Origin: Alteraurantiacibacter aquimixticola
GTDB lineage: Bacteria; Pseudomonadota; Alphaproteobacteria; Sphingomonadales; Sphingomonadaceae
Direction of reading: 5' to 3'
Assembly (NCBI RefSeq): GCF_004965515.1
Contig: NZ_SSHH01000001.1
Span: forward strand, 499,280 to 563,279
Length of the DNA stretch: 64,000 nt
Positions 33,155-44,700 of the stretch are shown piece after piece. Under the pieces are notes generated by a model. The model made no database searches. It was not told the DNA's origin and worked only from the letters and a program-made list of their open reading frames with translations. The translations under genes were made by a program, and so were the position numbers. Each line of letters begins with the position of its first letter. The first letter of the stretch is position 1.

Positions 33155-33820
33155 CTAGTCTACGAAGCGCGCAGCGTATTCCATAAAGTTGGCGAGGAAG
33201 GCTTGCCGCAAATCGGCGTCGGCAGCTTCTCGCTCTTCAACGGTTTCCGGCGGGAAATGAGTGAGACCATTGCCGCCACGTCCCTTCACCAGTCGCGCTT
33301 CTTCTTCACCATTGCGGAAGTCCTTGAAGATGAAACGGTTGTTCAGCGAACGACCGTAGATCACCTTCTTCTGGTAAAGGTTCTGAGTGACGATCAGTTC
33401 GACATAACAGGGAGCCGTGGATTCGGTGAGGCGCGTCTTCACTCGCGTGGTGATGTTGCGGTCGGCAATCGGCGTTTCGTAAATTACCTGCGTGCCTTCA
33501 GCGAGGGCAAGTGCTTCAGGCAAGTCAATTGTCTGGAAGGATTCAACCTGGAAGCGCGGGCCCAAGGCATCGCGCAGATATTCCGCCTCGGAAATATTCC
33601 GGTCCTCGTTGTTGGCGGCTTCTACAGCAGCTCCGATGACACCGCCGGCAGCCGAGAGGAAACCGATGTTTTGCGCTTGGCCTTCAATCGTCGGGAAGAC
33701 ATGCAGTTCGCAAGCTTCAGCGGCCGGTGCCGGTGCTGCGTCATCCTGTGCCAGCACAGCTCCCGAATATGATACGGACAGGGCAATGCCCATCGCGAAA
33801 AAACGACCCTTCGATGCCAT
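33155..33820 (-). CDS. Secreted protein of unknown function, 221 aa
   Basis: Not recognised. It has a signal peptide (FFAMGIALSVSYSGAVLAQD) and a mature domain with two cysteines (ACELHVFPTIEG and APCYVELIVTQNLY). A small glycine/alanine hydrophobic stretch (IGFLSAAGGVIGAAVEAA) lies near residue 55. The segment KKVIYGRSLNNRFIFKDFR is followed by an acidic C-terminus. AGGGGGA lies before the ATG at 33820; the frame continues upstream to 33886 without such a site. It is upstream of the other secreted unknown, suggesting joint expression. Confidence 0.75.
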   Translation of the reverse strand: MASKGRFFAMGIALSVSYSGAVLAQDDAAPAPAAEACELHVFPTIEGQAQNIGFLSAAGGVIGAAVEAANNEDRNISEAEYLRDALGPRFQVESFQTIDLPEALALAEGTQVIYETPIADRNITTRVKTRLTESTAPCYVELIVTQNLYQKKVIYGRSLNNRFIFKDFRNGEEEARLVKGRGGNGLTHFPPETVEEREAADADLRQAFLANFMEYAARFVD

Positions 33821-33902
33821 GAAAGTCCCCCTAATGCGGCGAGGGGAACTCACACGGAAACCGCCCGGCACTCCCCCCTGCGCCAAGTTTTGCTCTGGTA
33901 AT

Positions 33903-33931
33903 TGTTATGCCGCGCAAATTTAACAAATCAA
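33903..33931 (-). promoter_or_regulatory. Candidate promoter of the secreted-protein pair
   Basis: On the minus strand TTGATT (33931-33926) and ATAACA (33908-33903) are separated by 17 bases, a good sigma-70-type spacing. The segment is AT-rich within a GC-rich region and lies 83 bases before the start at 33820. Confidence 0.45.
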
Positions 33932-34025
33932 CAATATTGCTCGGCGTCTTGCACAGTGATGCCCGTTTCCTGCCGAGCGAATCTGCCGCTGTTCGCTAGG
34001 GTCGGAAGGCGCTAGCACATGACCA

Positions 34026-34496
34026 ATGTCTGCTTGCGCGTCCATCGTCCTCGTCCACCCTGAAATCCCGCACAATACCGGGGCGGTGGGGCGCACTTGC
34101 GTGGCGCTGGACATGGAGCTGGTGCTGATCCGGCCTTATGGCTTTACCCTGTCGGACAAGCAGCTGAAGCGCGCGGGGCTCGATTACTGGGAGCATGTGC
34201 GGCTGGCGGAATATGCCAGCTGGGAGGATTTCCTTGCCGAGCGTGCTCCGCGTAGCGACCGGCTATTCCTGTTCGAGGAGTTCGGCGAGGCGAGTTTCTA
34301 CGCGCCGGATTATCCGGACGATGCCTATCTCGTTTTCGGGTCGGAGACGAAGGGACTCCCGCAAGCCATTGTCGAGGCGCATCGTGAGCGGGTGTTCCAC
34401 TTGCCGATGGTGTCGGACAAGGTGCGCTCGCTCAACCTGTCGAACACGGTGACGGCGGTGGCGTATCAGGCCTTGCGGGGCCGTTTCACGCGTTGA
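34026..34496 (+). CDS. trmL: tRNA (cytidine/uridine-34 2'-O)-methyltransferase TrmL, 156 aa
   Basis: SPOUT-class methyltransferase that adds a 2'-O-methyl group to the wobble base of certain tRNA-Leu. The family pattern is complete: [22 protein letters not shown], then [34 protein letters not shown] and the knot segment [23 protein letters not shown]. Its 3' end overlaps the convergent pseudouridine synthase by 11 bases. A tRNA-Leu gene is at 5.4 kb, but its UAG anticodon is not the usual target known in E. coli. Confidence 0.93.
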   Translation: MSACASIVLVHPEIPHNTGAVGRTCVALDMELVLIRPYGFTLSDKQLKRAGLDYWEHVRLAEYASWEDFLAERAPRSDRLFLFEEFGEASFYAPDYPDDAYLVFGSETKGLPQAIVEAHRERVFHLPMVSDKVRSLNLSNTVTAVAYQALRGRFTR

Positions 34497-35034
34497 AATC
34501 CCGCCATTCTCCCGGTGCAATCCCGTCCAGCGACCAGTCGCCAATACTCCAGCGCACCAGCCGAAGCGTGGGGAAACCCACGGCGGCAGTCATGCGGCGG
34601 ACCTGGCGGTTGCGGCCTTCGCGGATCGTGAGCTTGAGCCAGCTGTCGGGCACACTCTTGCGATAGCGCACGGGCGGGTCGCGCTCCCACAAGTCCGGCG
34701 GGTCGATGGCTTCGACTTCGGCGGGGCGCGTGGGACCGTCCTTCAGCACCACGCCCTTGCGCAGTGCATCGAGCGCGGCAGCATCGGGAATGCCTTCCAC
34801 CTGCACCAGATAGGTCTTGGGCAGCTTGAACTTCGGATCGGCGATGCGTGCCTGCAGCTGCCCGTCGTCGGTCAGCAGCAACAGGCCCTCGCTGTCGCGG
34901 TCGAGCCTGCCTGCCGGATAGACGCGCGGCACGTCGATATAGGCGGAGAGGGTGGGGCGGCTGGTGGGCGATTTCGCATCGGTGAATTGCGACAGCACGC
35001 CCATGGGCTTGTTGAAGCCGATCAGCCGGGTCAT
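34486..35034 (-). CDS. RluE/RsuA-family pseudouridine synthase, 182 aa
   Basis: Pseudouridine synthase of the RsuA branch without an S4 domain, most like RluE, which modifies 23S rRNA. It starts straight at the catalytic domain ([16 protein letters not shown]) and has the catalytic Asp in [17 protein letters not shown] and the RNA-contacting [25 protein letters not shown]. It lies 4 bases downstream of the M16 protease gene on the same strand, so it may be its operon partner, and overlaps trmL convergently. Confidence 0.9.
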   Translation of the reverse strand: MTRLIGFNKPMGVLSQFTDAKSPTSRPTLSAYIDVPRVYPAGRLDRDSEGLLLLTDDGQLQARIADPKFKLPKTYLVQVEGIPDAAALDALRKGVVLKDGPTRPAEVEAIDPPDLWERDPPVRYRKSVPDSWLKLTIREGRNRQVRRMTAAVGFPTLRLVRWSIGDWSLDGIAPGEWRDFNA

Positions 35035-35038
35035 CGCC

Positions 35039-37906
35039 TCACAGCTCTTCTGCTTCCCAATATTCGATGGCGAGGCCGAGGCCTTCCAGTTGCTCGTCGA
35101 TCACCGCCCTGTCCCCCACGACAACGATGGCGAGGTCATCCGGCTGGAGATAGCGTGCCGCCGCATCGTTGATCGCGTCGGCGGTGATGGAGCTGTAAAT
35201 CTCCGGCAGCCGCTCTTGGTAATCGTCGGGCCGCTCGAACAGCTGGTTGCCCAACAAAGCGCCCAGCAGCTGGCCATTGGTCTCGAACCTGTTGGGAAGC
35301 CCGCGAATATTGCCGAGCGTTACGCGCTGCAATTCCTCGTCGGTCACCGGACGATCGAAGGGGAAGGCGGCCATCTGGTCGAGGATCACGGTGATCGAAT
35401 CCGCCGTCCGGTCCGCCTGAACCGCGGTCGATACGACAAGCGCCTGCTGTCCCACGCGGCCGGGCAGCGAGGAGCCGACGCCATAGGTCCAGCCGCGCGT
35501 CTCGCGCAAATCGTTGTTGAGCCGCGAGAGGAAACCGTTGCCGATCACTTCGTTCGCCAGCTCCAGCGGTTCCTTGCCCTGGTCCATGCCGGTCAGGGGC
35601 AGCAGGCGGCCGAGCACCAGCACCGATTGCGGCGAATTGGGCCGGTCGACCACCACCAGCCGCGTAGCGGGCGCGGGAACCGGAGCGTCGATCGCCTTGT
35701 GGCTCGGCGGCGTGGCGGGCGCCTGCCAGCTGCCATAGGCTTCCTCCAGCAGCGGCAGCAGGCTCGCCATGTCGATATCGCCCACAACGGTGAAGCTGGC
35801 GAGATCGGGACGGAACCATTCGTCATGCTCTGCGCGCATGTCCGCTGCGGTGAGCGCGTCGATCACCTCCGCATCGCCGTTGGTCGATGCCATGGCATAG
35901 GGGTTCTCGGGTCCGAACAGCAGGCGGCCCATGGCGCGGCCAGCCAGCGTTCCGGGCGAGGTCAGCCCGTCGGCGATTTCCGCCAGCCGCTGCGCCTGCA
36001 TGCGGTCGAACGCGTCACCCTCGAAAGCGGGATTGAGCGCGATGTCGGCCATGAGGTCCAGCGCTTGCGGCAGGTTGCTGGTGAGTGATGACAGGAAGAC
36101 CCTGCTAAAATCCACGCTGCTGATGGCGGAAATATCCGCGCCCAGCTCCTCCTGCTCGATCACGATCTCGAGCTGGCCGCGGCTTGTCGTGCCTTCGGAG
36201 AGCATGTCCATCATCAACTGGTGCCGCCCTGCTTCGTCCGGGCTGTCGGCGGTGGAACCGGCATCGAGGGTGAGCGCGATCATCACTGCGGGCACCGTGT
36301 CGCGCTGGACCAGCGTGACGGGGATGCCGTTGGAGAGCATGGCGCGCTCGGCCGTGGGGAAGTCGAGCGGCGGTATCGCGCCGACTTCGGGAATGGCGCG
36401 TTCCGGCCCTGTGCGGTCGGCCGTCACGCCGCCGCCTGCATCGGGCGCGGGGGGAGGGTTGGTCGCCTCGTCACCCCAGCCGCCCATCGCCGCGCCGTCC
36501 AGCGTACGTTCGCCGGGTACGATGGCGAGCGTATAGGCGGGACGCGTCAGCCAGCGCTGCATCGCCGCCTGCACATCGGCGGGCGTCAGGCTGGCGATAC
36601 GCTCCAGCCGCTTGCGGTAATATTCAGGATCGCCAGCGAAGAGCAGCCCCTCGGCCAGCTCCATGCCCTTGCCGCCGAAACCGCCCACGCGTTCGAGCGA
36701 GCGGATCTGGCCGGAAATGACCTGGGTTGCCGCGCGGCGCACTTCGTCCTCGCTCGGGCCTTCACTCACCAGCCGGTCGATCTCGGCAAGGAACAGCACT
36801 TCGGCCGCCGCGCGGTCGCCATCGGGGATGAGGTCGAATTCGGCGGAGAGGAAGCCCATCTGCTCGAAAGTCTGTGCCTGGGCGGAGACCCGCGTCGCCA
36901 CTTCCTCGCCATAAACCATCGCATTGTCGAGGCGCGAGGAATAGAGGCCGCCGAGGATCGACATGCCCACTTCCAGCGGTTCGGCATCGGGGTGGTTGAG
37001 GCCCGGTCCTGTCCAGTTGCGGGTCACGCGCACCTGGCTGACCTGGTCGGCCATTTCCTCGCTCACTGGCGCGGCCAGCGTCACCGGCTCTGTTGAGACG
37101 CTCGGCACGTCCGGCCCGCGCGGGATATCGCCGAACCAGCGCTGCACCTTCTCGCGCGCGGTGACCGCATCTATATCGCCAGCCAGCGCAAGCACGACAT
37201 TGTTCGGCCCGTAATGGTCGCGGAACCAGCTCCTCACATCCTCCAGCGAGGCGGCGGACAGGTCCGCCATCGAGCCGATGGTGGAATGGCGATAGGGATG
37301 ACCGACGGGCAGCAGCACTTCGGGCACGCGGTAATCGGCGAGGCCATAGGGCTGGTTGTCGCCCTGACGCTTTTCGTTCTGCACCACGCCGCGCTGGCGA
37401 TCGAGATCCTCCTGCGTCACCGCGCCGAGGAGGTAGCCCATCCGGTCCGCCTCCATCATCAGCGCGCGGTCGATCGCGCCGGTGGGCACGGTCTCCACGT
37501 AATTGGTGCGATCGAACCAGGTCGATCCATTGGTGGGCGTGGAGCCTGCGCCCTCTAGCGGCACATCGAAATTGTCGACGTTCTCGCTGCCGTTGAACAT
37601 GATGTGTTCGAACAGGTGCGCAAAGCCGGTGCGCCCGCGCGGCTCATGCTTCGATCCAACGCGGTAATAGGTCGTGACGCCCACCAGCGGCGCCTTGCGA
37701 TCGGTATGCACGATCACCGTCAGCCCGTTATCGAGCGTGAAAGTCTCGTAGGGAATATCGACCTGCGCGACGAGCGCCTGCAGGTCGTTCGCTTGCGTAC
37801 TCGCCTGCGTTTCGACCGCAACGGGCGCGGCATAGTCGGCGGTGGTGGCGCAACCCGCCAGCAGCGCGGCGGGGAGCAAGGCGGAAAGAAGGCAGGTCGG
37901 TTTCAT
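35039..37906 (-). CDS. M16 family zinc metalloprotease lipoprotein, 955 aa
   Basis: Large peptidase made of two fused M16 halves, as in pitrilysin-type enzymes of alphaproteobacteria. A lipoprotein signal ([10 protein letters not shown], Cys19) predicts anchoring in the envelope. The inverted zinc motif HLFEH lies at residues 97-101, with the downstream Glu region following. The second half (from about residue 500, [29 protein letters not shown]) lacks the HxxEH motif, as is normal for the inactive half. AGCGGG-free spacing makes the ribosome site weak. The substrate is unknown; related proteins cleave small peptides. Confidence 0.92.
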   Translation of the reverse strand: MKPTCLLSALLPAALLAGCATTADYAAPVAVETQASTQANDLQALVAQVDIPYETFTLDNGLTVIVHTDRKAPLVGVTTYYRVGSKHEPRGRTGFAHLFEHIMFNGSENVDNFDVPLEGAGSTPTNGSTWFDRTNYVETVPTGAIDRALMMEADRMGYLLGAVTQEDLDRQRGVVQNEKRQGDNQPYGLADYRVPEVLLPVGHPYRHSTIGSMADLSAASLEDVRSWFRDHYGPNNVVLALAGDIDAVTAREKVQRWFGDIPRGPDVPSVSTEPVTLAAPVSEEMADQVSQVRVTRNWTGPGLNHPDAEPLEVGMSILGGLYSSRLDNAMVYGEEVATRVSAQAQTFEQMGFLSAEFDLIPDGDRAAAEVLFLAEIDRLVSEGPSEDEVRRAATQVISGQIRSLERVGGFGGKGMELAEGLLFAGDPEYYRKRLERIASLTPADVQAAMQRWLTRPAYTLAIVPGERTLDGAAMGGWGDEATNPPPAPDAGGGVTADRTGPERAIPEVGAIPPLDFPTAERAMLSNGIPVTLVQRDTVPAVMIALTLDAGSTADSPDEAGRHQLMMDMLSEGTTSRGQLEIVIEQEELGADISAISSVDFSRVFLSSLTSNLPQALDLMADIALNPAFEGDAFDRMQAQRLAEIADGLTSPGTLAGRAMGRLLFGPENPYAMASTNGDAEVIDALTAADMRAEHDEWFRPDLASFTVVGDIDMASLLPLLEEAYGSWQAPATPPSHKAIDAPVPAPATRLVVVDRPNSPQSVLVLGRLLPLTGMDQGKEPLELANEVIGNGFLSRLNNDLRETRGWTYGVGSSLPGRVGQQALVVSTAVQADRTADSITVILDQMAAFPFDRPVTDEELQRVTLGNIRGLPNRFETNGQLLGALLGNQLFERPDDYQERLPEIYSSITADAINDAAARYLQPDDLAIVVVGDRAVIDEQLEGLGLAIEYWEAEEL

Positions 37907-38084
37907 ATGCGCTCACTAGCACAGGAGGCGGCGCTGCGAAGCACCGCAGGTGAAGGATCGGGAAATGTGGCAGACAGTCCCACGCTCACCTTCGCAAATT
38001 GACCCGTGTCATGGTGGCGCCATCGACGAAGCGCCATGATTGGTCTGTCAGTGACTTGGGCAGGCGGGCGGTTGGAGATTGGGA

Positions 38085-38112
38085 CTTGCAACCGCCAAAA
38101 GCCTGCCGATGT
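38085..38112 (+). promoter_or_regulatory. Candidate RpoH (heat-shock) promoter of clpB
   Basis: CTTG at 38085-38088 and CCGATGT at 38106-38112 are spaced by 17 bases. This fits the alphaproteobacterial sigma-32 pattern (CTTG, 17-18 bases, CYTATNT) with one mismatch. It lies 91 bases before the ATG of clpB, a classic heat-shock gene. Confidence 0.5.
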
Positions 38113-38148
38113 AATGGGATAATACAGTGGGCTGGATGAGAAGGGGTT

Positions 38149-38168
38149 GTGTTGCTTAAATGCAACAC
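38149..38168 (+). promoter_or_regulatory. Stem-loop in the clpB leader
   Basis: Perfect 7-bp inverted repeat GTGTTGC/GCAACAC with a 6-base loop TTAAAT, located between the putative promoter and the clpB ATG (38203). It does not cover the ribosome binding site (GAGGGA near 38191), so it may affect message stability rather than initiation. Confidence 0.4.
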
Positions 38169-38202
38169 TATCTCGGAGCGGAAAGGACTTGAGGGACCAC
38201 GC

Positions 38203-40782
38203 ATGAATCTCGAAAAATTTACCGACCGCGCCAAGGGCTTCCTGCAAAGCGCGCAGACCGTCGCCATTCGCAACAATCACCAGCGCATTTCGCCCGATCA
38301 CCTGCTCAAGGCTCTGCTTGAGGATGACGAGGGCATGGCCGCCGGGCTGATCCAGCGCGCCGGGGGTAATGCCGCCGCTGCCGTGCAGGCGGTGGACCTC
38401 GCGCTCGACAAGATCCCCGCTGTCACCGGTTCGGGCGCGCAAGCGACGCCGGGCCTCGACAATGACGCGGTGCGCGTGCTCGATCAGGCGGAGCAGGTCG
38501 CCGAAAAGGCAGGCGACAGCTACGTCACCGTCGAACGCCTGCTGCTGGCGCTCGTGCTCGCCAAGACGACCAATGCGGGCAAGGCGCTGGAAGCCGCAGG
38601 CGTAACCGCGCAGGGGCTCAACAGCGCCATCGAAGAGCTGCGTGGCGGGCGCAAGGCGGACACCGCCAGCGCCGAAAACGCCTATGATGCGATGAAGAAA
38701 TATGCCCGCGACCTGACCGAGGCCGCGCGCGACGGCAAGCTTGATCCCGTGATCGGCCGCGACGAGGAAATCCGCCGCACGGTGCAGATCCTCGCCCGCC
38801 GGACCAAGAACAATCCCGTCCTGATTGGCGAACCCGGCACCGGCAAGACCGCGATTGCCGAAGGCCTCGCGCTGCGCATCGCCAATGGCGACGTGCCCGA
38901 CAGCCTGAAGGACCGGACGCTGATGAGCCTCGACATGGGCTCGCTGATCGCCGGCGCGAAATATCGCGGCGAGTTCGAGGAGCGGCTCAAGTCCGTGCTC
39001 GACGAGGTGAAGGGCGCCGACGGCCAGATCATCCTGTTCATCGACGAGATGCACACGCTGATCGGCGCGGGCGCGTCCGAAGGCAGCATGGATGCCTCCA
39101 ACCTGTTGAAGCCCGCGCTGGCTCGCGGCGAGTTGCATTGCATCGGTGCGACCACGCTGGATGAATACCAGAAATATGTCGAGAAGGACGCCGCCCTGCA
39201 GCGCCGCTTCCAGCCCGTCTTCGTCGACGAGCCCAGCGTGGAGGACACCATCTCCATCCTGCGCGGCATCAAGGAGAAGTACGAGCTGCACCACGGCGTG
39301 CGCATCACCGACAGCGCCATCGTGGCGGCGGCGCAGCTGTCCGAACGCTATATCTCCGACCGTTTCCTGCCCGACAAGGCGATCGACCTGATGGACGAGG
39401 CTGCCAGCCGCATCCGCATGGAAGTGGAAAGCAAGCCCGAGGAGATCGAGGCGCTCGACCGCCGGATCATCCAGCTCAAGATCGAAGAGAGCGCGCTCGC
39501 CAAGGAAAACGACCAGGCATCGAAGGATCGCCTCGACGCATTGCGCGAGGAGCTGGCCAACCTCGAACAGCAGAGCTCCGAACTCACCACGCGCTGGCAG
39601 AATGAGCGTGACAAGATCCATGCCGAGGCGCGGATCAAGGAAGATCTCGATGCCGCCCGCATCGAGCTGGAACAGGCGCAGCGCGGTGGCGACCTCGCCA
39701 AGGCGGGTGAGCTGCAGTATGGCAAGATCCCTCAGCTCGAAAAGCAGCTCGCCGAAGCCGAAGGTCACACCGAAAATGCGCTCCTCAAGGAAGAAGTGAC
39801 CGAGGACGATATCGCCTCCGTCGTTTCCCGCTGGACCGGCATTCCCATCGACAAGATGATGGAAGGCGAGCGCGAAAAGCTGCTCAAGATGGAAGAGGTG
39901 CTTGGCAAGCGCGTGATCGGGCAGGAGGATGCGGTGAAGGCCGTGTCCAAGGCCGTGCGCCGTGCGCGTGCGGGCCTGCAGGACCCGAACCGTCCGTTGG
40001 GCAGCTTCCTGTTCCTCGGTCCCACGGGTGTCGGCAAGACCGAGCTGACCAAGGCGCTGGCTTCCTTCCTGTTCGATGACGACAACGCCATGGTCCGCAT
40101 CGACATGAGCGAATTCATGGAGAAGCACTCCGTCGCCCGCCTGATCGGCGCGCCTCCGGGCTATGTCGGCTATGACGAGGGCGGCGTGCTGACCGAAGCC
40201 GTCCGTCGCCGTCCCTACCAGGTGGTGCTGTTCGACGAGGTGGAGAAGGCGCACAGCGACGTCTTCAACGTGCTGCTGCAGGTGCTCGACGATGGTCGCC
40301 TGACAGACGGGCAGGGCAGGGTGGTCGACTTCTCGAACACGCTGATCATCCTGACCTCGAACCTCGGCAGCCAGTTCCTCTCCAACCTTGGCGACGACCA
40401 GAAGGTGGCCGATGTCGAGGACCAGGTGATGGATGTAGTGCGCGGCCATTTCCGCCCCGAATTCCTCAACCGACTGGACGAGATTATCCTGTTCCACCGC
40501 CTGGCGGCAGAGCACATGGCGCCGATCGTGAAAATCCAGGTGGGCCGGGTGCAGAAGCTGCTGAAGGATCGCAAGATCACGCTCGACCTGACCGAAGGCG
40601 CGCTCGCCTGGCTCGGCCGCGTCGGATACGATCCGGTCTATGGCGCAAGGCCGCTCAAGCGGGCGGTGCAACGCTATCTGCAGGACCCGCTGGCCGAGAT
40701 GATCCTGGCGGGCGAAGTGCCCGATGGCTCGACGCTCAAGATCGACGAAGGCGATGGCGCCTTGTCGATGACGGTGAGCTAA
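38203..40782 (+). CDS. clpB: Chaperone ClpB (disaggregase), 859 aa
   Basis: Hsp100-class AAA+ ATPase that pulls apart protein aggregates together with DnaK. Domains in order are the N-terminal repeat domain ([18 protein letters not shown]), AAA-1 with Walker A GEPGTGKT, the coiled-coil middle domain (about 400-525), AAA-2 with Walker A GPTGVGKT, and the C-terminal domain ending before the stop. The ATG at 38203 with GAGGGA upstream begins the conserved N-terminus; the frame extends upstream to 38149 without conserved residues. A candidate heat-shock promoter lies upstream, and a strong terminator downstream. Confidence 0.98.
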   Translation: MNLEKFTDRAKGFLQSAQTVAIRNNHQRISPDHLLKALLEDDEGMAAGLIQRAGGNAAAAVQAVDLALDKIPAVTGSGAQATPGLDNDAVRVLDQAEQVAEKAGDSYVTVERLLLALVLAKTTNAGKALEAAGVTAQGLNSAIEELRGGRKADTASAENAYDAMKKYARDLTEAARDGKLDPVIGRDEEIRRTVQILARRTKNNPVLIGEPGTGKTAIAEGLALRIANGDVPDSLKDRTLMSLDMGSLIAGAKYRGEFEERLKSVLDEVKGADGQIILFIDEMHTLIGAGASEGSMDASNLLKPALARGELHCIGATTLDEYQKYVEKDAALQRRFQPVFVDEPSVEDTISILRGIKEKYELHHGVRITDSAIVAAAQLSERYISDRFLPDKAIDLMDEAASRIRMEVESKPEEIEALDRRIIQLKIEESALAKENDQASKDRLDALREELANLEQQSSELTTRWQNERDKIHAEARIKEDLDAARIELEQAQRGGDLAKAGELQYGKIPQLEKQLAEAEGHTENALLKEEVTEDDIASVVSRWTGIPIDKMMEGEREKLLKMEEVLGKRVIGQEDAVKAVSKAVRRARAGLQDPNRPLGSFLFLGPTGVGKTELTKALASFLFDDDNAMVRIDMSEFMEKHSVARLIGAPPGYVGYDEGGVLTEAVRRRPYQVVLFDEVEKAHSDVFNVLLQVLDDGRLTDGQGRVVDFSNTLIILTSNLGSQFLSNLGDDQKVADVEDQVMDVVRGHFRPEFLNRLDEIILFHRLAAEHMAPIVKIQVGRVQKLLKDRKITLDLTEGALAWLGRVGYDPVYGARPLKRAVQRYLQDPLAEMILAGEVPDGSTLKIDEGDGALSMTVS

Positions 40783-40793
40783 GGCTGCAAACC

Positions 40794-40827
40794 AAAAAGG
40801 GCCGGGGTTTCGATCCCGGCCCTTTTT
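40794..40827. terminator. Bidirectional terminator between clpB and the sulfotransferase
   Basis: Hairpin GGGCCGGG-N8-CCCGGCCC, flanked by AAAAA on the left and TTTTT on the right. It lies 12 bases after the clpB stop and 4 bases past the convergent sulfotransferase end, so it serves both genes. Confidence 0.92.
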
Positions 40828-40830
40828 GTA

Positions 40831-41631
40831 TCATTTGTAGCCGAGGATCTTGCGCAGCCCCGGCGCGGCGTAGTCTATCATTTCCTTGTGCTCGTCACTG
40901 AGCTTGTCGGGTATCTCGATCTTGATGTCGCGCAGGTTCTCGCGCGCCGTGCCACTCTGTTCGCGGTCGGAGCCGATCTTCACCCGCTCGCGCCAGTCGT
41001 CCGGAAGCGGCCCGATGCCGGCAAGCTCGATGAGCTTGCTGAAGAAGGCTTCGCCGGCCGGAGTGTCGACGTTCTTCACCGCGTGGACGAGGTCTTCATA
41101 ACGTATCCACGTGGCGTTGGGGCCGCGCCAGGCGATGGCGGTCATGTTGTACATCTCGCGCATGGGCAGGGCCTGCTGATGGATGCCGAAGATCATCAGG
41201 TTGATCAGGTGGTCGGCGGACATGCCCGATTGCTTGATCACCGAGGAATTGTCGCCAAACTGGTCAGACACATAGAAACGTGCGCGTGCCAGAACCCAGC
41301 TATAGGGGTCGCGGACAAGGATGATCTTGCGTGCATGCGCCGTATGCGCTGCCGACGCATCGGAGAACATCAGGTGCCCCCAGCTCAGCTGCGGCTTGCG
41401 CGGATCGAAAGCGCGCAGATGCTCGCGCAGATTGCCCCACTGGATGAAATGCTTGCCGTATACGTCCTCCAGGGGGACGAACATGCGCATGACATTCTTT
41501 ACCAGGTGTGATCCCGATTTGGGGATGGAGTTGAGGAACACGGACTGTCGCAGGCGGCGCTGGCTGAACTTGCCAACTTCCTTGTCGAGCGTATCGGCCT
41601 TCAGCCTGATCGGGGTGCGTTTCTGAGACAT
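40831..41631 (-). CDS. Sulfotransferase-domain protein, 266 aa
   Basis: Probable PAPS-dependent sulfotransferase, which moves sulfate to an acceptor hydroxyl or amine. The 5'-phosphosulfate loop is visible as SIPKSGSHLV near residues 35-44, and the 3'-phosphate site as IILVRDPYSWVLARARFYVSD near 101-121. There is no signal peptide or membrane segment. It is a single gene between the clpB terminator and the TonB receptor terminator. The acceptor is unknown. Confidence 0.8.
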   Translation of the reverse strand: MSQKRTPIRLKADTLDKEVGKFSQRRLRQSVFLNSIPKSGSHLVKNVMRMFVPLEDVYGKHFIQWGNLREHLRAFDPRKPQLSWGHLMFSDASAAHTAHARKIILVRDPYSWVLARARFYVSDQFGDNSSVIKQSGMSADHLINLMIFGIHQQALPMREMYNMTAIAWRGPNATWIRYEDLVHAVKNVDTPAGEAFFSKLIELAGIGPLPDDWRERVKIGSDREQSGTARENLRDIKIEIPDKLSDEHKEMIDYAAPGLRKILGYK

Positions 41632-41680
41632 GTGTTCTCTTTCGTGCGCGGCTTCGAATTGCGGAATGCGAATAAACCAA

Positions 41681-41707
41681 GGGCGGCGGGTTTGTCACCC
41701 GCCGCCC
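41681..41707 (-). terminator. Terminator of the large TonB receptor
   Basis: Perfect 11-bp stem GGGCGGCGGGT/ACCCGCCGCCC with a 5-base loop, located 26 bases beyond the receptor stop. On the minus strand it is followed by a T-rich segment (TTGGTTTATT), as expected for rho-independent termination. Confidence 0.8.
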
Positions 41708-41732
41708 CGGATTTTGGCCGATACTGAAGTTA

Positions 41733-44700
41733 TCAGTAGCGGACGTTGATGTTCACGAAGGCGCGGCGGCCGAGCAGGTCATACTGCGAATACAGCAGGC
41801 CCTGACCGGTCGAGCGCGTACCATCGCCACCGATCTGGGTGGTACGCGGCGGCTTGTTATCCGTGATGTTCGACATGCCCGCAGTGACGCGGAAATGCTC
41901 GTTAATCTCACGCGTCACCGAGAAGCTGTGATAGAACTGCGCGGCAGTCGTCAGCTTCACGCACACAGTGCCAAGCGTGACATAGTTCGGGCAGAGCGAG
42001 CCTTCGGCTTGGATGAAATCCTCGGTGTCGTCAGTGCCACCGATCACATCCAGGCCATAGAAGAGCGACCACGGACCGGTGTCCAGCTGCGCGAAGAAGT
42101 CGCCAACCCAGACGGGATCACCGGCTTCGCCGTTATTGTCTTCATTGAAGCCATCGAACAGCGCGACGTCGTCCTTCGTCTGCCAGGTCATCTGGCCCTG
42201 CAGCGTGAGGGTCGTGTCGCCCGCAAAGTCGTGGACGATCCGCGTGGTCACGTCGACGCCTTCGTTCTTCTGGCTATTGATGTTGAAGAACTGATCGAAC
42301 ACCACTGCGATGTTGCTGCGATCACCACCCGGGATATCATACTGGGCAGCAATCTCGGCGGGCGCAGTGCCGTTGTCGAAATCGCTGAACCGGTAGAACT
42401 GATTGCAGAGCGGGTCATCCGGGTAGAAGTCGGATGAGTAGCACGACGACAGAATGCCCCCGCTACCCAGCTGTGCGATCTCGCCATTCACCTCGATGTT
42501 GAAGTAGTCGACTGCGATGCTGATGTCCGTGTTCGGCAGGAAGGCGAACGACGGCGTCAGGATAGCGGAGGCCGTAAAGGCGTTGGAGGTCTCGGGTTCG
42601 AGAACGCCGATACCACCACCGGTAATCACCGCCAGCGACACGCCGGCACCGGTGTGGCTTGGATCCACGCCGTCAGCCGCACAGGCATCCTGAATGTTTT
42701 GCGGGACCATCTTCGAGGGCAGATCGTACTGGATACAGGGGTCAACAGCACGCTGGCCCAGAGAACCGGTCTGGTCGGCCAGGAACTGTTCGAACAGTGC
42801 CGGGGCGCGATAGGAGGTGCCGTAGGTGGCGCGCAGGCGCAGCCAGTCGGTCACTTCCCAGTTGCCGGCCAGCTTGTAGGTCCAGTTGCCGTTGGAGGTG
42901 TCCTCCAGGCCGTCGGACGCACGCGTTGCGCTCACATTGGTGACGCGCGCTGCACCGGTGAAATCCAGGCTCTGGATGAGAGGCAGGTCCTGCAGCAGCG
43001 GGATGTTGATTTCGGCGAAGGCTTCCTTCGTCACCGACTTGCCGGCGGTGATGCCGGCGCCACCGAAGTTGAAACCGTTGTCGGCCTGGCGGATCGGGCC
43101 GGGCACGTCATTGATCTCGTCTTCGCGAACGGCGCCACCCAGAGCGATGCCGACCGTTCCGCTCCACGGGAGTTCGATCAGGTCGCCGGAAACCAGGCCT
43201 TCCACATACTTCTGGGTATACAGGGTGTTACCTTCGTCCCAGTCGAACAGGAACGCGAATTCCTCAGGCGAATACAGGCCGTAGTTGAATTCCGGGCTGA
43301 ACCAGTCAACGAAGATGCACTCGCGGTTGCTGACCGGCGTCCGGCCATCCGGGCAGGCGGAGTTACGCACGCCGTTGGTGCCGCTGCGGAAGTTCGCCGT
43401 AGCAATGGCGTCCTTCAGAGCGGTCTGGTTGCGATAGGTGCCTTCCGAGCGCGAATACTGGCCGTAAAGGTCATAGGACCAGTTCGACGTGATATCACCG
43501 CGGAAACCGGCGACGGCGCGATAATAATCGACATCGACCGAGCTATCGACATGTGGGTTGAACGGGGTCGGGCTGAACAGCGCGGCACCCACGAAACCCT
43601 CTGCATACGGGTCAAAAGCAAAGCCGTCGGAAGGGTCGCTGGTCTGCAGACCGTCGCCATTGTAGTCGTAGTAGTAGTCGTAAATCTCGCCCAGGCCGAA
43701 CTGGTAGATCTGGCCCGATGCGTTCACGAAGTTGTCGCGCTTGTTGTACATCAGTTCAGTGTAGAACTCGATGCCATCGGCCAGCTCGTAAGCGGCATCG
43801 ATATAGATGGTGTACAGGTTGGTCTCGGGAGAGACCGTATCGTTGTCCATCAGCGGGTGGTAGCGGTTGGTAACCGCAGCCGACGCGGCATCATAGCCGA
43901 CCGGGAACCAGCCTTCGGGAAGGGCAATCTGACCGACCTGGGTGCGCGGACCCGCAGCCGGAATGTAGTTGCCGAGATTGTCGTCGCCGTAGCTGTACTG
44001 GAACAGCGAGGAAGCGCCGGTGCCATCGCTGCCCGGGATGTTCGAACCGCCCGGCGTACCGAAATCGGCAAGGCCGTCACCGTCGAAGTCCATATAGGTG
44101 TAGTCGTAGGTCCAGACGTGGCCCCAGGTATTGCCGGAATCCGAACCTTCGCAGGCATACTCGCCGGTGCGCGGGTCAATCAGGTCGGCGCGGGTGCTGT
44201 AGGTTTCGTCGGTGAAGACGTAGTTCTCGCCGCAACCGAGGTAGTCGCGGTCGCCGCGTGCCAGTTCGTTGCGGCGCGAATAGCTGCCCGCAATCAAGAT
44301 GTGGCCGCGGTCGAAGGTCTTGCCCCAGGTCGCCGTGGCCGACCACTGCTCGCCGCCGCTTTCGAAGGGAACCGAGCCGAAGAAGTCGAATTCGATGCCG
44401 TCAGTGTCGCGCTTGGTGATCAGGTTGACCACGCCGGCAACCGCGTCCGAACCGTAAATCGAGGATGCACCGTCCTTCAGGATGTCCACCTGCTCCACAA
44501 TGGACTGCGGCAGGACGTTGAGATCGAAGGAGGACACACCGCCTCGCGTGCCGGACGGGCCTGCGCGGCGGCCGTTCAGTAGGACCAGCGTGCGTTCGGC
44601 ACCCAGGCCGCGCAGCGAAACCGTTTCTGCGCCGGTGCCGCCGTTGGTAAGGAAGGCCGAAGACAGCGCGGAAGTGATCTGGTCGGAACCCGCGGCGATC

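Noticed and set aside
37903-40671. 922-aa open frame antisense to clpB
   Set aside because: It mirrors clpB, whose AAA+ motifs are unmistakable. The antisense translation has no domain pattern, and its start has no ribosome site.
42654-44582. 642-aa open frame antisense to the large TonB receptor
   Set aside because: A codon-bias shadow of the receptor gene; the receptor has a signal peptide, plug and barrel, while this frame has none.
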